The notes under the pieces are model-generated. The model had not been told where the DNA came from. It saw only the letters and a list, made by a program, of their open reading frames with translations, and searched no databases. Both the position numbers and the translations under genes were made by a program. A DNA stretch of 64,000 nucleotides, from assembly GCF_009377175.1 (NCBI RefSeq), contig NZ_VJZD01000019.1:1-64000 (forward strand), in the 5' to 3' direction. Below, one piece after another: positions 42,789 through 51,840 of the stretch (the stretch's first letter is position 1; the number at the start of each line of letters is the position of its first letter). The stretch comes from Streptomyces adustus (GTDB taxonomy: Bacteria > Actinomycetota > Actinomycetes > Streptomycetales > Streptomycetaceae).

Positions 42789-43568
42789 ATGAACAAGCTC
42801 GCCCTGGTCACCGGCGCCACCTCCGGCATCGGCAAGGCATTCGCCGAACGGTTCGCCGCGGACGGCCACGACCTGATCATCGTCGGCCGCAACAAGGACC
42901 GCCTCGATGAGTTTGCTGCCACCCATCCCGGCGTGAAGGTCCGCACCGTCGCCGCCGACCTGTCCACCGACCTCGGCGTCGACACCGTGGCCGAGATCTG
43001 CGCCGACGAGCCACTGACCACGCTCGTCAACAACGCCGGTGTCGCCCACTACATGCCGCTCAGCGAGCTGCCCGCCGACAAGGCCCGCGAACTCGTCCAC
43101 GTCAAGGTCGTCGCCCCCACCTTGCTCACCCGCGCCGCTGTCGGCGGTATGCAGGAACGCGCCCACGGAAAGATCATCAACGTGGCCGGGATGATCGCGT
43201 TCAGCGGCCCCGCCGACAAGTCCGTCAAGCCCTGCCGCGCCGTCTACGCCGGCTCCCTGGCGCACCTCGTCGCCATGTCCCAGACCCTGAGCGCCGAGCT
43301 GGAGGACACCGGCGTCCAGGTCCAGGTGCTGTGTCCCGGCGTCGTCGCCACCGAATTCCACACGCGTCAGGGCCTCGACCTGAGTGCCCTGCCTCGCATG
43401 TCCGCCGAGGACGTCGTCACCGCCAGCCTGCGCGGCCTCGAGCTCGGCGAGGTCGTCTGCGCCCCCGGCGTCGAGGACGTCAGCCTCCTCGACGCCGTCT
43501 TCCAGGCCGACCTCGCCGCCTTCGGCGGACAGAGCCCCGACCTTGCCTCCCGCTACCGATCCAAGTGA
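42789..43568 (+). CDS. Short-chain dehydrogenase/reductase
   Basis: A 259-residue classical SDR. TGATSGIGKAFAERFAADG is the TGxxxGxG cofactor loop, DLSTD the adenine contact, LVNNAGVAHY the NNAG motif; the catalytic Ser/Tyr/Lys region is unusual: NVAGMIAFSGPAD then CRAVYAGSLAHL, giving YxxSL where YxxxK is expected, so the catalytic Lys is missing at the usual place. CPGVVATEF follows as expected. Start ATG has GAAAGGAAC upstream. Divergent from the MmyB-type regulator, its probable controller. May have altered activity; substrate unknown. Confidence 0.85.
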   Translation: MNKLALVTGATSGIGKAFAERFAADGHDLIIVGRNKDRLDEFAATHPGVKVRTVAADLSTDLGVDTVAEICADEPLTTLVNNAGVAHYMPLSELPADKARELVHVKVVAPTLLTRAAVGGMQERAHGKIINVAGMIAFSGPADKSVKPCRAVYAGSLAHLVAMSQTLSAELEDTGVQVQVLCPGVVATEFHTRQGLDLSALPRMSAEDVVTASLRGLELGEVVCAPGVEDVSLLDAVFQADLAAFGGQSPDLASRYRSK

Positions 43569-43756
43569 ACCAGCCTCATCGCGCGGCCCTGGCCTGCTCG
43601 TCACGCTCGGCCACCCGCGCCGCGGCTGCCGGTCGCTCTGCGGGCCGGGGCGGAGTCGGCGTTCGAGCCGACCGGCGACGGGTGGCGCCGTCACCCTTGC
43701 AGTTCGAGGGCGCAGAGCAACCCACGGTCACGTTGAGCCACGCAACGGGCGGACGG

Positions 43757-44848
43757 TCAGGTGTTGTCGGGCGTACGGGTGATGGCCAGCAGCGCCATGT
43801 CGTCGGTTCGCCGTCCGCCGGTGTGTCGGTGCACATCGGCCACCAGGGCGTCGAGGAGGGTGTCCGGACAGGTGTACCGGGATGGGGCGAATCTGTCGAC
43901 GGGGTCGTAGAAGACGCCCTTCTCGTCACGGGCTTCCGTCAGTCCGTCCGTGTAGAGCAGCAGAGTCGCGCCTTCCGGGAAAGCCAACGTATCGACTGAC
44001 AACGGACCGGACGCCAGGGCGCCCATGCCCAGGGCGAGTGCCGGCTGACTCGGCTCGAGGTAGCGCACAGCGTCGGGCAGGAACAGCACGGGTGCCGGGT
44101 GGCCTCGATTGATCAGTCGGACTTGCCCTTCGTTTCGGGGAAACTCCGCCACCACACCCGTGATGAACCCCTCGAGTTCGGTCTCGCTGCCCGGCTGCTG
44201 GGTCTCCAGAGCGGCAGACCGCTCCAGCCGCTTCACCAGGTCGGTCAGGCTGGGCTCTTGCAGGGCTGCTTCGCGGAACGTACCGAGGCCGGCCGCGACC
44301 GCCCTGACCGCGCCCAGTCCCTTGCCCCGCACGTCGCCGATCATGCAGCGCACGCCGAACGGGGTGTCCACGACGGCGTAGAGGTCCCCGCCGATCTGTG
44401 CGTCCCTCTGCGCGGCCTCGTAGCGCGCGGCGAACCGTAGCGAACCGCTCGCCTTCGGTGGATCGGGCAGCACGGCGCTCTGGACGGCTACGGCGATGTC
44501 GCGCGCGGAGCTCAGCTGGACCTGAAGGTGATACAGGAGGCGATTGAGGAAGATCGCGATCACCGACACTGTCACGACCATGGCCAGCTCGCTGCCCTCG
44601 GGCGGACTTCTGTGGTAGCCGAAGTGTACGAACATGACCAGGTCGATGAGGAGTGCGCACACCCCGGTGATGATCGTTCCGCGCAGGGAGAGCAGAGGCG
44701 CGGCCATCAGGATCGCGGCCGCGTAGAGGGCCGCAGCGCTGACATCCGCCGGGGTGACGAGGTCGATCACCGCAGCCAGGAAGAGCAGGGTGGCCGGCAG
44801 CAGGCGCCTTCGCTTTCCCAGCCACAGCCATACCCCTGGCCTCGCCAC
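43757..44848 (-). CDS. Membrane-anchored SpoIIE-type PP2C phosphatase
   Basis: A 363-residue protein (start GTG 44848 chosen for GGAG 6 bp upstream; an in-frame TTG at 44884 is an alternative). The N-terminal ~110 residues contain several hydrophobic helices (LLPATLLFLAAVIDLV, AAALYAAAILMAAPLL, ITGVCALLIDLVMF, VVTVSVIAIFLNRLLYHL). The cytoplasmic PP2C domain follows: VAVQSAVLPDPP, QIGGDLYAVVDTPFGVRCMIGDVRGKG (metal Asp residues), LLLYTDGLTEARDEKG and RRTDDMALLAI. Such enzymes dephosphorylate anti-anti-sigma proteins in stress-sigma networks. No STAS or anti-sigma partner adjacent. Confidence 0.92.
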   Translation of the reverse strand: MARPGVWLWLGKRRRLLPATLLFLAAVIDLVTPADVSAAALYAAAILMAAPLLSLRGTIITGVCALLIDLVMFVHFGYHRSPPEGSELAMVVTVSVIAIFLNRLLYHLQVQLSSARDIAVAVQSAVLPDPPKASGSLRFAARYEAAQRDAQIGGDLYAVVDTPFGVRCMIGDVRGKGLGAVRAVAAGLGTFREAALQEPSLTDLVKRLERSAALETQQPGSETELEGFITGVVAEFPRNEGQVRLINRGHPAPVLFLPDAVRYLEPSQPALALGMGALASGPLSVDTLAFPEGATLLLYTDGLTEARDEKGVFYDPVDRFAPSRYTCPDTLLDALVADVHRHTGGRRTDDMALLAITRTPDNT

Positions 44849-45315
44849 CCGCCACTCCAGACGCCGACCGAATCCCCCTATCAATCAGGTTAAGGTCCAC
44901 TGCACCGAGCCGCCGCCGCACCCATCTCGGCCTCACTCGTCACGAGGTGCCCCGAATGGCGCACCCTCTGGGGCATGCTCCCGGCGACCTTGTGCGCCTC
45001 CCGTAGCGAGCCGGAAGTGCCTTCTGCGCCCGGTCCAGGGCCTCGCTCACTTCAGTGTCTGTGAGTGTGGCCGGTCGGAGGCCTGTCCCCGTCGGTCTTC
45101 TGCACCGTCAGGGCGACGGCTTCTTGCCGCTGTTGCTCAGTTGTGGCCACGTGTCGTACCGGGGACGGACCACAACCATGGAAACAGGTCGCCGCCGACA
45201 CGAAGAATGTGCATGTCACACGGCTGGCCCCCTGTTGTGGCGCGGACGGTCCCGCGCGTCGAGCGTGGATCGGGCAGGGCAACGACGCCCGGCCGACCTC
45301 ACAGAACGGATCCTC
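44849..45315. other. Divergent intergenic region, no gene seen
   Basis: About 470 bp between the PP2C gene and the alpha/beta hydrolase. The plus-strand frame leading into the hydrolase is long but has arginine-rich, unpatterned sequence and no ribosome binding site. Confidence 0.4.
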
Positions 45316-46440
45316 ATGCCCGTCGACGTGCACGATCACGCGATATCCCACAAGTCCACCGTCCCCGCGAACGAGGGCAAGCAGGTCGACCTCTTCGTGC
45401 GCGAGCGCGACGGCACCCCGCTCGGCCACCTCGACGAGCGTACGGCCGTCCTGATGCTCCACGGCCGGAGCGTTCCGGTGCTTCCCGGCTTTGACCTCGA
45501 GTACAAGACGTACAACTGGGCCGATGCGCTGGCGAAGGCCGGCTACGACGTCTTCATGATGGACCTCCAGGGCTCGGGGCTGTCGCCGCGCCCGGAGATG
45601 GAGAAACCTCGCAACGTCAACCCCGCCCAGCAGAACCTTCTGAAGCCGAGGCCGCCGGGTTTCACGCCAGGCCCCCCGTACTACCCGTTCCAGCTGACCA
45701 ACTCGAACAGCGACCGGGACGAACTGAACACCGTCGTGGAGTGGATCATTCGCGAGCGCGGGGTGAAGAAGGTCGCCTTCATCGGCTGGTCGGCGGCCGC
45801 GTTCACGATGGGGCCGTACGCGGTCAAGAACCCCGACAAGGTGTCGAGCCTGTTCCTGCTGGCGCCGATCTTCCCGCCCGACGGCACGTCGAGTGCCCCC
45901 GCCCCGCTGCCGCGGCCCGGCTTCCCGATGTTCGTGAGCACGAAGTCGGGAACCTGGAACGGGTGGGGCAACGAGGCGCTCTGCGCGGGCCAGCGCGAAC
46001 TCGCGATGCGGGACGTGGTGTGGGACGCGATCATGCAGAGCGATCCGGTCGGCAGCACGTGGGGGCCGGAAGGCGAAGGGCTCAACCGCATCAGAAACTT
46101 CGTCCGATGGGGCTGGAACAAGACCACCGCAGCCCAGGGCGGCGTGCTCGGCGGCAGCGTGCCGGTCCTCATCGTGTACGGGGAGCACGACAAGCAGGTC
46201 ATCACGTCCAGTGAAGATCCGGAACTCAACTTCTCGGTCACCGAGCTTTACAACGCCATCGCGGGCGACCACAAGCTGATGGTCAAGCTGGCCTGCGCCG
46301 GGCATTCGGTGGTGTGGGAGATGCAGCACAAGAACGTCCACAACCTCTCGAAGCACTGGCTCAAGCAACTGAAGGTCGACGGCAAGTCCCAGGGCATCTT
46401 CGACATGGACACCAACGGCACCCTCAGCCCGGCTCCGTAG
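45316..46440 (+). CDS. Alpha/beta hydrolase
   Basis: A 374-residue hydrolase. The oxyanion strand region is AVLMLHGRSVPVLPGFDLE, the strand-4 Asp region VFMMDLQGSGLSP, the nucleophile elbow IGWSAAAFTMGP (Ser in GxSxx), the acid VLIVYGEHDKQV and the His ACAGHSVVWEM. An insert rich in Pro/Asn (about residues 95-130) forms a cap. ATG 45316 is chosen at the start of clear protein sequence. No signal peptide at this start, but the upstream frame could add one if the start were misjudged. Substrate unknown; no pathway neighbour. Confidence 0.87.
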   Translation: MPVDVHDHAISHKSTVPANEGKQVDLFVRERDGTPLGHLDERTAVLMLHGRSVPVLPGFDLEYKTYNWADALAKAGYDVFMMDLQGSGLSPRPEMEKPRNVNPAQQNLLKPRPPGFTPGPPYYPFQLTNSNSDRDELNTVVEWIIRERGVKKVAFIGWSAAAFTMGPYAVKNPDKVSSLFLLAPIFPPDGTSSAPAPLPRPGFPMFVSTKSGTWNGWGNEALCAGQRELAMRDVVWDAIMQSDPVGSTWGPEGEGLNRIRNFVRWGWNKTTAAQGGVLGGSVPVLIVYGEHDKQVITSSEDPELNFSVTELYNAIAGDHKLMVKLACAGHSVVWEMQHKNVHNLSKHWLKQLKVDGKSQGIFDMDTNGTLSPAP

Positions 46441-46717
46441 GACAGCCGAGCCCCCGGCCGTGAACGGTCGGAGCTCCAGGGGCCGAACACCAGCGACTGT
46501 CTGATATCCGCAGACGCCAGGAGACCCGCATCCTCCGACCTCGGCGGCGGGTGATCGGGTGTTCTTCGGGCGACAGACGTGTCCGTCCGGCGCGCCAGAT
46601 ACGCGCCGGGCGGACGCCGGGACACGAAGCCTGTAGATGAGCCCTCACAGCCCCAGGATGTTGGTGCAGACGTCGCGACCGCAGTGAGGTTGGCCGTTGA
46701 GGAGGCCGCTTGCCGCC

Positions 46718-46996
46718 ATGCGGCCCGGCTCCTTCAAGTTCTGCGACAGGGTCGTGGCGCTTCCGGGCGAGAGGGTGACCGTCTCGGTCAGCGACTCAGG
46801 GACCGTGACTCGGGGCGACTTCCAGGCCGTCGACCGCTCTACCCAGCAGGTGCTCGGCACTGTCATCGGCGTACTGCCGTCATTCGGCCATGCCGTCATC
46901 TGGAGGAACGACACGGACCACTCGGTGATCGTGGACCTGCTGGCCAGCGCGGACGACGAAGGCAGGATCGACGGGCGACTGGTCGCGGGAGGCTGA
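46718..46996 (+). CDS. Small beta-rich hypothetical protein
   Basis: A 92-residue protein from ATG 46718, with GGAGG 14 bp upstream. Alternating hydrophobics (RVVALPGERVTVSVSDSG, FQAVDRSTQQVLGTVIGV, HAVIWRNDTDHSVIVDLLAS) predict a small beta sandwich. No signal peptide or motif. Third-position GC and strand pattern favour this frame over the opposite strand. Function unknown. Confidence 0.45.
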   Translation: MRPGSFKFCDRVVALPGERVTVSVSDSGTVTRGDFQAVDRSTQQVLGTVIGVLPSFGHAVIWRNDTDHSVIVDLLASADDEGRIDGRLVAGG

Positions 46997-47114
46997 CCGC
47001 CCGACCCCACTCGGAGGTCCGAGCGCGCTCCGGCGACGCCTGCGGCCGGGCTGTCACCGAGGGCATCGCGACTGCTGAGTGGCCGATTCGTGAGACGGCC
47101 TTAGGGTAGCGGCC

Positions 47115-47864
47115 GTGACTGAGACCACCGGCATTGCTCTCGCGGACATGGATCTCCTTCTCGACGAGACCCGAGCCTCGGTCGCGCGCGTCTGCGTCGG
47201 TCTCGGCTCGTTGACCGACCTTCAGGCTCGCGAGCCGTCGGGGCTGCCCGGCTGGAGCCGCGGCCACGTCATCACCCACCTCGCCCGCAGCGCCGACGCC
47301 TACCGGTGGCTGCTGACACTGGCCCGCAGCGGCACGGAGTCCGGCCCACGGGCAGACGCCGCCGCCCTGGACCGTGCGCTGCGCGAGGGCGCCGAGCGCT
47401 CCGCCGGTGAACTCGTCGCCGACCTGCGCGCCAGCCTCGACCGACTGCTCGACGAGACACAAGCCGTGCCGGCCGAATGCTGGTTCATCCTGGTCACCGC
47501 GCTCGCAGGGTGGCGGCACCCCGCCTGGTTCACGCTCCAGCGCTGCCGGCGTGAACTCGAGACGCACCACGTCGACCTGGACTTGGGCTACACCACAGCC
47601 GACTGGCCTTCCGGCTACGTCACATGGGCGCTCGACGACACCATCGCCACGCTCACCGCACGCGACTTCCCGGTTGCCCGCGTCCAGGCCACCGACCTCG
47701 ATCGCGCCTGGACCCTGGCCCCGTCCGGCGCCACCGTCACCGGCCCGGGCCACGCCATCCTCGCCTGGCTCGCCGGACGCGGCCCGGACACCGGGCTCCG
47801 ATCGGACGTGCCGCTACCGACTCCGCCCAGGTGGCCGCTCCCGCCGACGCCGGGCTGGGCCTGA
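47115..47864 (+). CDS. Maleylpyruvate isomerase-family mycothiol-dependent enzyme
   Basis: A 249-residue protein of the DinB-like maleylpyruvate isomerase family. The first helix is MDLLLDETRASVARVCVGL, then GWSRGHVITHLARSADAYRWLL (metal-binding His), LAGWRHPAWFTLQRCRRELETHHVDLDLGYT (the ExxxHHxD end of the metal site) and DWPSGYV. A smaller C-terminal domain (SCP2-like in some members) is short here. Members use mycothiol, the actinobacterial thiol, for cis-trans isomerisation or S-transfer. GTG 47115 follows TTAGGG. No ring-cleavage operon is nearby, so the physiological substrate is open. Confidence 0.87.
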   Translation: MTETTGIALADMDLLLDETRASVARVCVGLGSLTDLQAREPSGLPGWSRGHVITHLARSADAYRWLLTLARSGTESGPRADAAALDRALREGAERSAGELVADLRASLDRLLDETQAVPAECWFILVTALAGWRHPAWFTLQRCRRELETHHVDLDLGYTTADWPSGYVTWALDDTIATLTARDFPVARVQATDLDRAWTLAPSGATVTGPGHAILAWLAGRGPDTGLRSDVPLPTPPRWPLPPTPGWA

Positions 47865-48204
47865 GCCCGACCGGCCGGAGCCGGCACACCGCGGCGCCTT
47901 CGCCGGTCGAGCTCACACTTGAGGCGGTCGACGATCGGCGTCCAGGCGGCGCAGACCGTGCTCTCCTCGGCGCTCTTGCGGCTGTACGGGCTGCCCCTGC
48001 GCGGGAATCGCCCGCGCGACGCGAACTCGGTTGAGCGAACGGTGCAGCAGCCGGGTCCCGTCTGGGCCCCGCATCGCGCCGTCGGTCTCCAGGTGCCGTC
48101 CGGTCGGCAACCCGAACGCGGCACTCCTCGTCACGCCGACGGTGCCCGGGACCGCGCGTGATGCAGCCGCCTGGTCGGGAATGCGGCAGTGCTTGCCCGA
48201 GCTG
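47865..48204. other. Intergenic stretch, no confident gene
   Basis: About 340 bp between convergent genes. A minus-strand stretch near 47915-47970 reads AEESTVCAAWTPIVDRLKCELD and may be a short relic, but it cannot be assigned. No terminator-like hairpin stood out. Confidence 0.35.
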
Positions 48205-49329
48205 TCACGAGGGGAACCGCTCCGGACGGAAGTCTGCAAGGAGTTCATCTCTCGTCCCGCTGAGGATCTCCGAAGCCAGCAGTCGGCCGATGACCGGCCC
48301 GAGCGTGATGCCACTGTGGGAAACCGCCTCGTAGTAGCCCGGCACGGACGGCACCGCTCCCACCGAGGGGAATCCGTCGGCAGGGATGGGCCGGTCGACG
48401 ATTCGTGTCTGCGCGATGCGGGAGTTGCCGAGCTCGGGCACGACGTGCCGTGCCGATTCGTGGAGCAGCCGTCCGAGGTGGTCCGGATGTTCGCCGGTGT
48501 CGATGAGTGCGTCGGTCTCGCGGCTGTGGAGGACCACCGAAGCATCCCCGTCCGGACGGATCTCGATGTGCGGCGCGTGCATGGGCCGGTGAACGGGGAC
48601 TTGAGCACAGTCGAGCCGGGTGACCACGCCAGGTTCCCGACGCATCGGCAAGCGTCGTGCGACGAGGCCGGCGACGTGGGAGGCACCAGGACCTGCTGCA
48701 TTCACGACGGCATCGACGTCGACAAGGCTCCCATCGGACAGAGCAACCGTCCGGATACTCCCGTCGGCACCGGTGCCGACGCCACAGACTGCGATGTCGG
48801 ACCGGAGCTCGGCGCCGGATGCGACGGCCTGGCCGACCAGACGGCTGACGAGATGGCGTCCGTGCACCCAGGCTTCGTCGGGGTAGAACACGACGGGAAC
48901 GTCGTCGGACACCGAGAGGGCAGGTTCGAGGCGGCTGCGGACCTCGGCTCCCGTGCACATCTCGACCCGGTAGTTCCAGTCGGCTACGAGCTGGGCTGTT
49001 TCCAGGACCTTCGCTTCCGCTGCGGGATCGTCTGCCCAGCGCAGGTGGCCGCTGGGATACCACCACGAGTCCGGGCCGATGGTCCTGGCAAGTTCACAGT
49101 GGGCTGCCATGCCCGCCACGTTCAGGTCGAAGTAGGACCTGCGCGCGGTCTTGTTGCTGGCGTTCACCCACGAAAAAGACCAGTTCGTGACGCCTTCGCC
49201 TGGCTGGCCTGCGTCGATGAAGACCACCTCGGCGCCATGCCGGGCCAGGTTCCAGCCCACACTCGCTCCGACGACGCCCACTCCGATGACAGCAACACGG
49301 CCGGGCCGCTTCACGGATCCGCTCCTCAC
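48205..49329 (-). CDS. FAD-dependent DAO-family oxidoreductase
   Basis: A 374-residue D-amino-acid-oxidase-type flavoprotein. RVAVIGVGVVGASVGWNLARHGAEVVFID is the dinucleotide fold; TNWSFSWVNASNK follows as the FAD contact loop; VVNAAGPGASHVAGL is the second GxGxx FAD contact, and GYYEAVSHSGITLGPVIGRLLASEIL the C-terminal FAD loop. Start GTG 49329 has AAGGAGG 5 bp upstream. Typical substrates are glycine derivatives, D-amino acids or sarcosine. It stands alone; no partner dehydrogenase or regulator is adjacent. The 320-bp gap to the BTAD gene contains no further gene. Confidence 0.9.
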   Translation of the reverse strand: MRSGSVKRPGRVAVIGVGVVGASVGWNLARHGAEVVFIDAGQPGEGVTNWSFSWVNASNKTARRSYFDLNVAGMAAHCELARTIGPDSWWYPSGHLRWADDPAAEAKVLETAQLVADWNYRVEMCTGAEVRSRLEPALSVSDDVPVVFYPDEAWVHGRHLVSRLVGQAVASGAELRSDIAVCGVGTGADGSIRTVALSDGSLVDVDAVVNAAGPGASHVAGLVARRLPMRREPGVVTRLDCAQVPVHRPMHAPHIEIRPDGDASVVLHSRETDALIDTGEHPDHLGRLLHESARHVVPELGNSRIAQTRIVDRPIPADGFPSVGAVPSVPGYYEAVSHSGITLGPVIGRLLASEILSGTRDELLADFRPERFPS

Positions 49330-49652
49330 GAACGCCTCCTTCCCAGATCATGATGCCGACCGGCTCGCGTACGGCCGGGCGATGGCTCGCACCATCGTCC
49401 TGCCCACGACCCCGGGCCAAGCAGACGTCCTCGAACTCGCTGTCGCGCAACTCCGTCCCTGCGGCGGTGCTCCGGCACGCAGCCGTTGCCGGGCCGACCC
49501 CGTACTCGGCGCCCTCCGCTGAGGTCGGGCATCCGACCACGAACGGCGCCGGGCGACGCGATGGCGGGGGAGCGATACGGCGGCGTGCCGCCCGTTCACG
49601 GTGTGGGTCGGCGGCCGGGCTGCTCTTACGCGCTGCCGTCGGCCGACCCGGT

Positions 49653-51677
49653 TCAGGAGCGGCCGCGCACGCCGAGTGCCGCGTCGATGGCGGCCAGATG
49701 GCGGGCGATCGGTCCGAAGGAGACCAGGCCGCTGCCCGCCCCGGCGTACTCGGCCTCGGCGGTGGCGAGTTCCGCCCGGGCACGGCTCAGGATGGGCAGA
49801 TGACCCACGGACGCGGCCGCGCGGGCGAGTACACACCACAGGGCCTCCTGGAGGAGGTCGTGCGGGGGCCGGGGAACGTCCGTCAGTGCCTGGCGGGCCT
49901 GCTCGGTGGCGCCGGAGGCGGCCAGCAGCAGGGGGTCGAGCCAGGGCCGGTAGGGGCCGGGGTCGAGGTGGGCGAAGTCGTCGGGTTCGGGCAGGGCGTC
50001 ACCGCGCATGACCGGAATCAGCGCGACGAGGGCGGCGGCGCCCTGGGTGAGACCGGGCATCGCGCAGTCGGTGCTCTCCCGCAGGAGCTGTGCGTAGAGG
50101 GGGCGGGCGGCGGGCCAGCCGTCGGCTTCGCAGGTGCGCAGGGCCCGGTACCAGGCGGTGAACACGTGGGCGAGGGGCCGTTCGCTGCGGCGCGCGACCC
50201 GGTCGATCTCCTCGGCCTGGGTGTCCGCCTCCGGGAAGTCGCCGAGACCGGCGAGCGCCTGGACGCGGATGATGCGGCCCAGGACTTCGTGTCCGGGCAG
50301 TTGGTGCTCGACGGCCAGTCCGGTCAGTTCACCGCCGAGGGCGTCCCGGCGGGAGGCCGACCCGCAGTCGGCGAACGACTGCATGAAGGCGCCGTTCAGG
50401 GCGAACGCCAGGAGGGCGGGGTCGCCCAGGCGCCGGGCGAGCCGGACGGCCTCCTCGGCGGCGCGTTCGGCGCGCCCCCGCCATGGCTCGGTGTCGGGGT
50501 CATGGGCCGCGCGGGGGAGCGGGGCGTCGGCGGCGGCATCGCCCCGGGACTCGACCGCCACGACGGACAGCAGCCGGGCGCGCAGCGCGGCCGGGCCGCC
50601 GGGGCCGAGCCGGGCGGCGGCCCGGGCGGCGGCACGTGACAGCTCTGCGGCGCCGTCGGGATCGTCGGCACGTGTCCACACCGCGGGGACGTCGTAGGAG
50701 CCGATGATCCGGGCGGCCAGCTCCGTGTCACCGGTCGCCTCTGCCGCGCCGACCAGGTCCCGCCGGTGCCGGTGCGCCTCCTCCAGACCGTCGGGGCCGG
50801 TCACCGCGAGGTCGCGCAGCAGGCCGGCGGTGGCGTGCAGCCGCGCCCTGGACCGGGCGGGCACCGAGCGGTCCCACGACGCCGTCGCCCGGCCCCAGAG
50901 GCTGTCGGCCGTCCCGGCCGGTTCGGCCGCGAAGTCCGCCCTGCCGCTGAGAATGCGCGCCCGGGTCCGCGCCAGGGCGCCGCCACCGCCGAGGTCGGCA
51001 AGGGCGTCGCGGGCCTGATCCAGCGCCTCCAGGGCCTCGCCGCGCCGCCCGGCACGGTCGAGCGCGGTGGCGAGCAGCACCCACCCGTCCTCCCGGCCGG
51101 GATGGACGGTGACATGAGCCCGCAGATCGGCGACCGCGTCACGGGCGGCGCCGGTCGCCACCAGGGCGTCGGCACGCCGCTCGACCGCGTCCAGACGCAA
51201 CGCCTCCAACCTGGTCCGATCGGCGGCGGCCCACGCGACGGCGGGGAAATCGGCCAGCACCGGCCCCCGCCAGCAGGCGAGCGCCTCGTCCCACAGGGCG
51301 ACAGCCGCGTGGGGCGGCGCTGCGACGGCCCGCGCCAGGAGGTCTTCGAACCGCCAGGCGTCCACCGTCTCGCGGCCGGCCCGCAAGGCGTAGCCGGGGC
51401 CGTCCGTGACCAGCAGGCGGGACGGCCGACGGGGAGGGCGACCGGGTTCCAGGGCGCGGCGCAGCGCCGCCACAAAGGTGCGGACCGCGCCCACCGAACC
51501 GGCCGGAGGCTCGTCCGGCCACAGGTCGGCCACGAGCCGGCCGACCGGCACCACCCGGCCCCGGGCGACCAGCAGCCGTCCGAGCACTTCGCGGTGGCGG
51601 GGCGCACCGAGGGAAATCGGGGTGCCGTCGGCGTCCCAGGCGGCCACCACTCCCAGCAGTCCGAACTCCACACCCAC
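49653..51677 (-). CDS. BTAD/SARP-family transcriptional regulator
   Basis: A 674-residue regulator. Residues 1-95 are an OmpR-like winged helix (FGLLGVVAAWDADGTPISLGAPRHREVLGRLL; LVADLWPDEPPAGSVGAVRTFVAALRRAL). Residues ~100-245 are the bacterial transcriptional activation domain with RFEDLLARAVA, ALACWRGPVLADFP and EALEALDQARDALADLGG. The remaining ~400 residues are helical, TPR-like repeats; no NB-ARC Walker motifs, so it is not AfsR type. GTG 51677 has GGAAGGAAC upstream. It is divergent from an alpha/beta hydrolase, the common arrangement for this subgroup, and probably controls it. Confidence 0.88.
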   Translation of the reverse strand: MGVEFGLLGVVAAWDADGTPISLGAPRHREVLGRLLVARGRVVPVGRLVADLWPDEPPAGSVGAVRTFVAALRRALEPGRPPRRPSRLLVTDGPGYALRAGRETVDAWRFEDLLARAVAAPPHAAVALWDEALACWRGPVLADFPAVAWAAADRTRLEALRLDAVERRADALVATGAARDAVADLRAHVTVHPGREDGWVLLATALDRAGRRGEALEALDQARDALADLGGGGALARTRARILSGRADFAAEPAGTADSLWGRATASWDRSVPARSRARLHATAGLLRDLAVTGPDGLEEAHRHRRDLVGAAEATGDTELAARIIGSYDVPAVWTRADDPDGAAELSRAAARAAARLGPGGPAALRARLLSVVAVESRGDAAADAPLPRAAHDPDTEPWRGRAERAAEEAVRLARRLGDPALLAFALNGAFMQSFADCGSASRRDALGGELTGLAVEHQLPGHEVLGRIIRVQALAGLGDFPEADTQAEEIDRVARRSERPLAHVFTAWYRALRTCEADGWPAARPLYAQLLRESTDCAMPGLTQGAAALVALIPVMRGDALPEPDDFAHLDPGPYRPWLDPLLLAASGATEQARQALTDVPRPPHDLLQEALWCVLARAAASVGHLPILSRARAELATAEAEYAGAGSGLVSFGPIARHLAAIDAALGVRGRS

Positions 51678-51840
51678 CGCATGTTCCTTCCGCGGGCCAC
51701 GCCGTCCCCGGCGGGTGCCGCGCGTCCACTCATCGATCGCTGATCCGGGGCCCCCAACCTGGGTGACGCCCCCGGACGCCCCGGACCACCGAGGTCGGAG
51801 GCCCGAGGCGTCCACTCTGCCACGTACGACAGGAGTCCCC

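Noticed and set aside
45205-45235. TGTCACA upstream of the alpha/beta hydrolase
   Set aside because: The -10 block is absent at 16-bp spacing.
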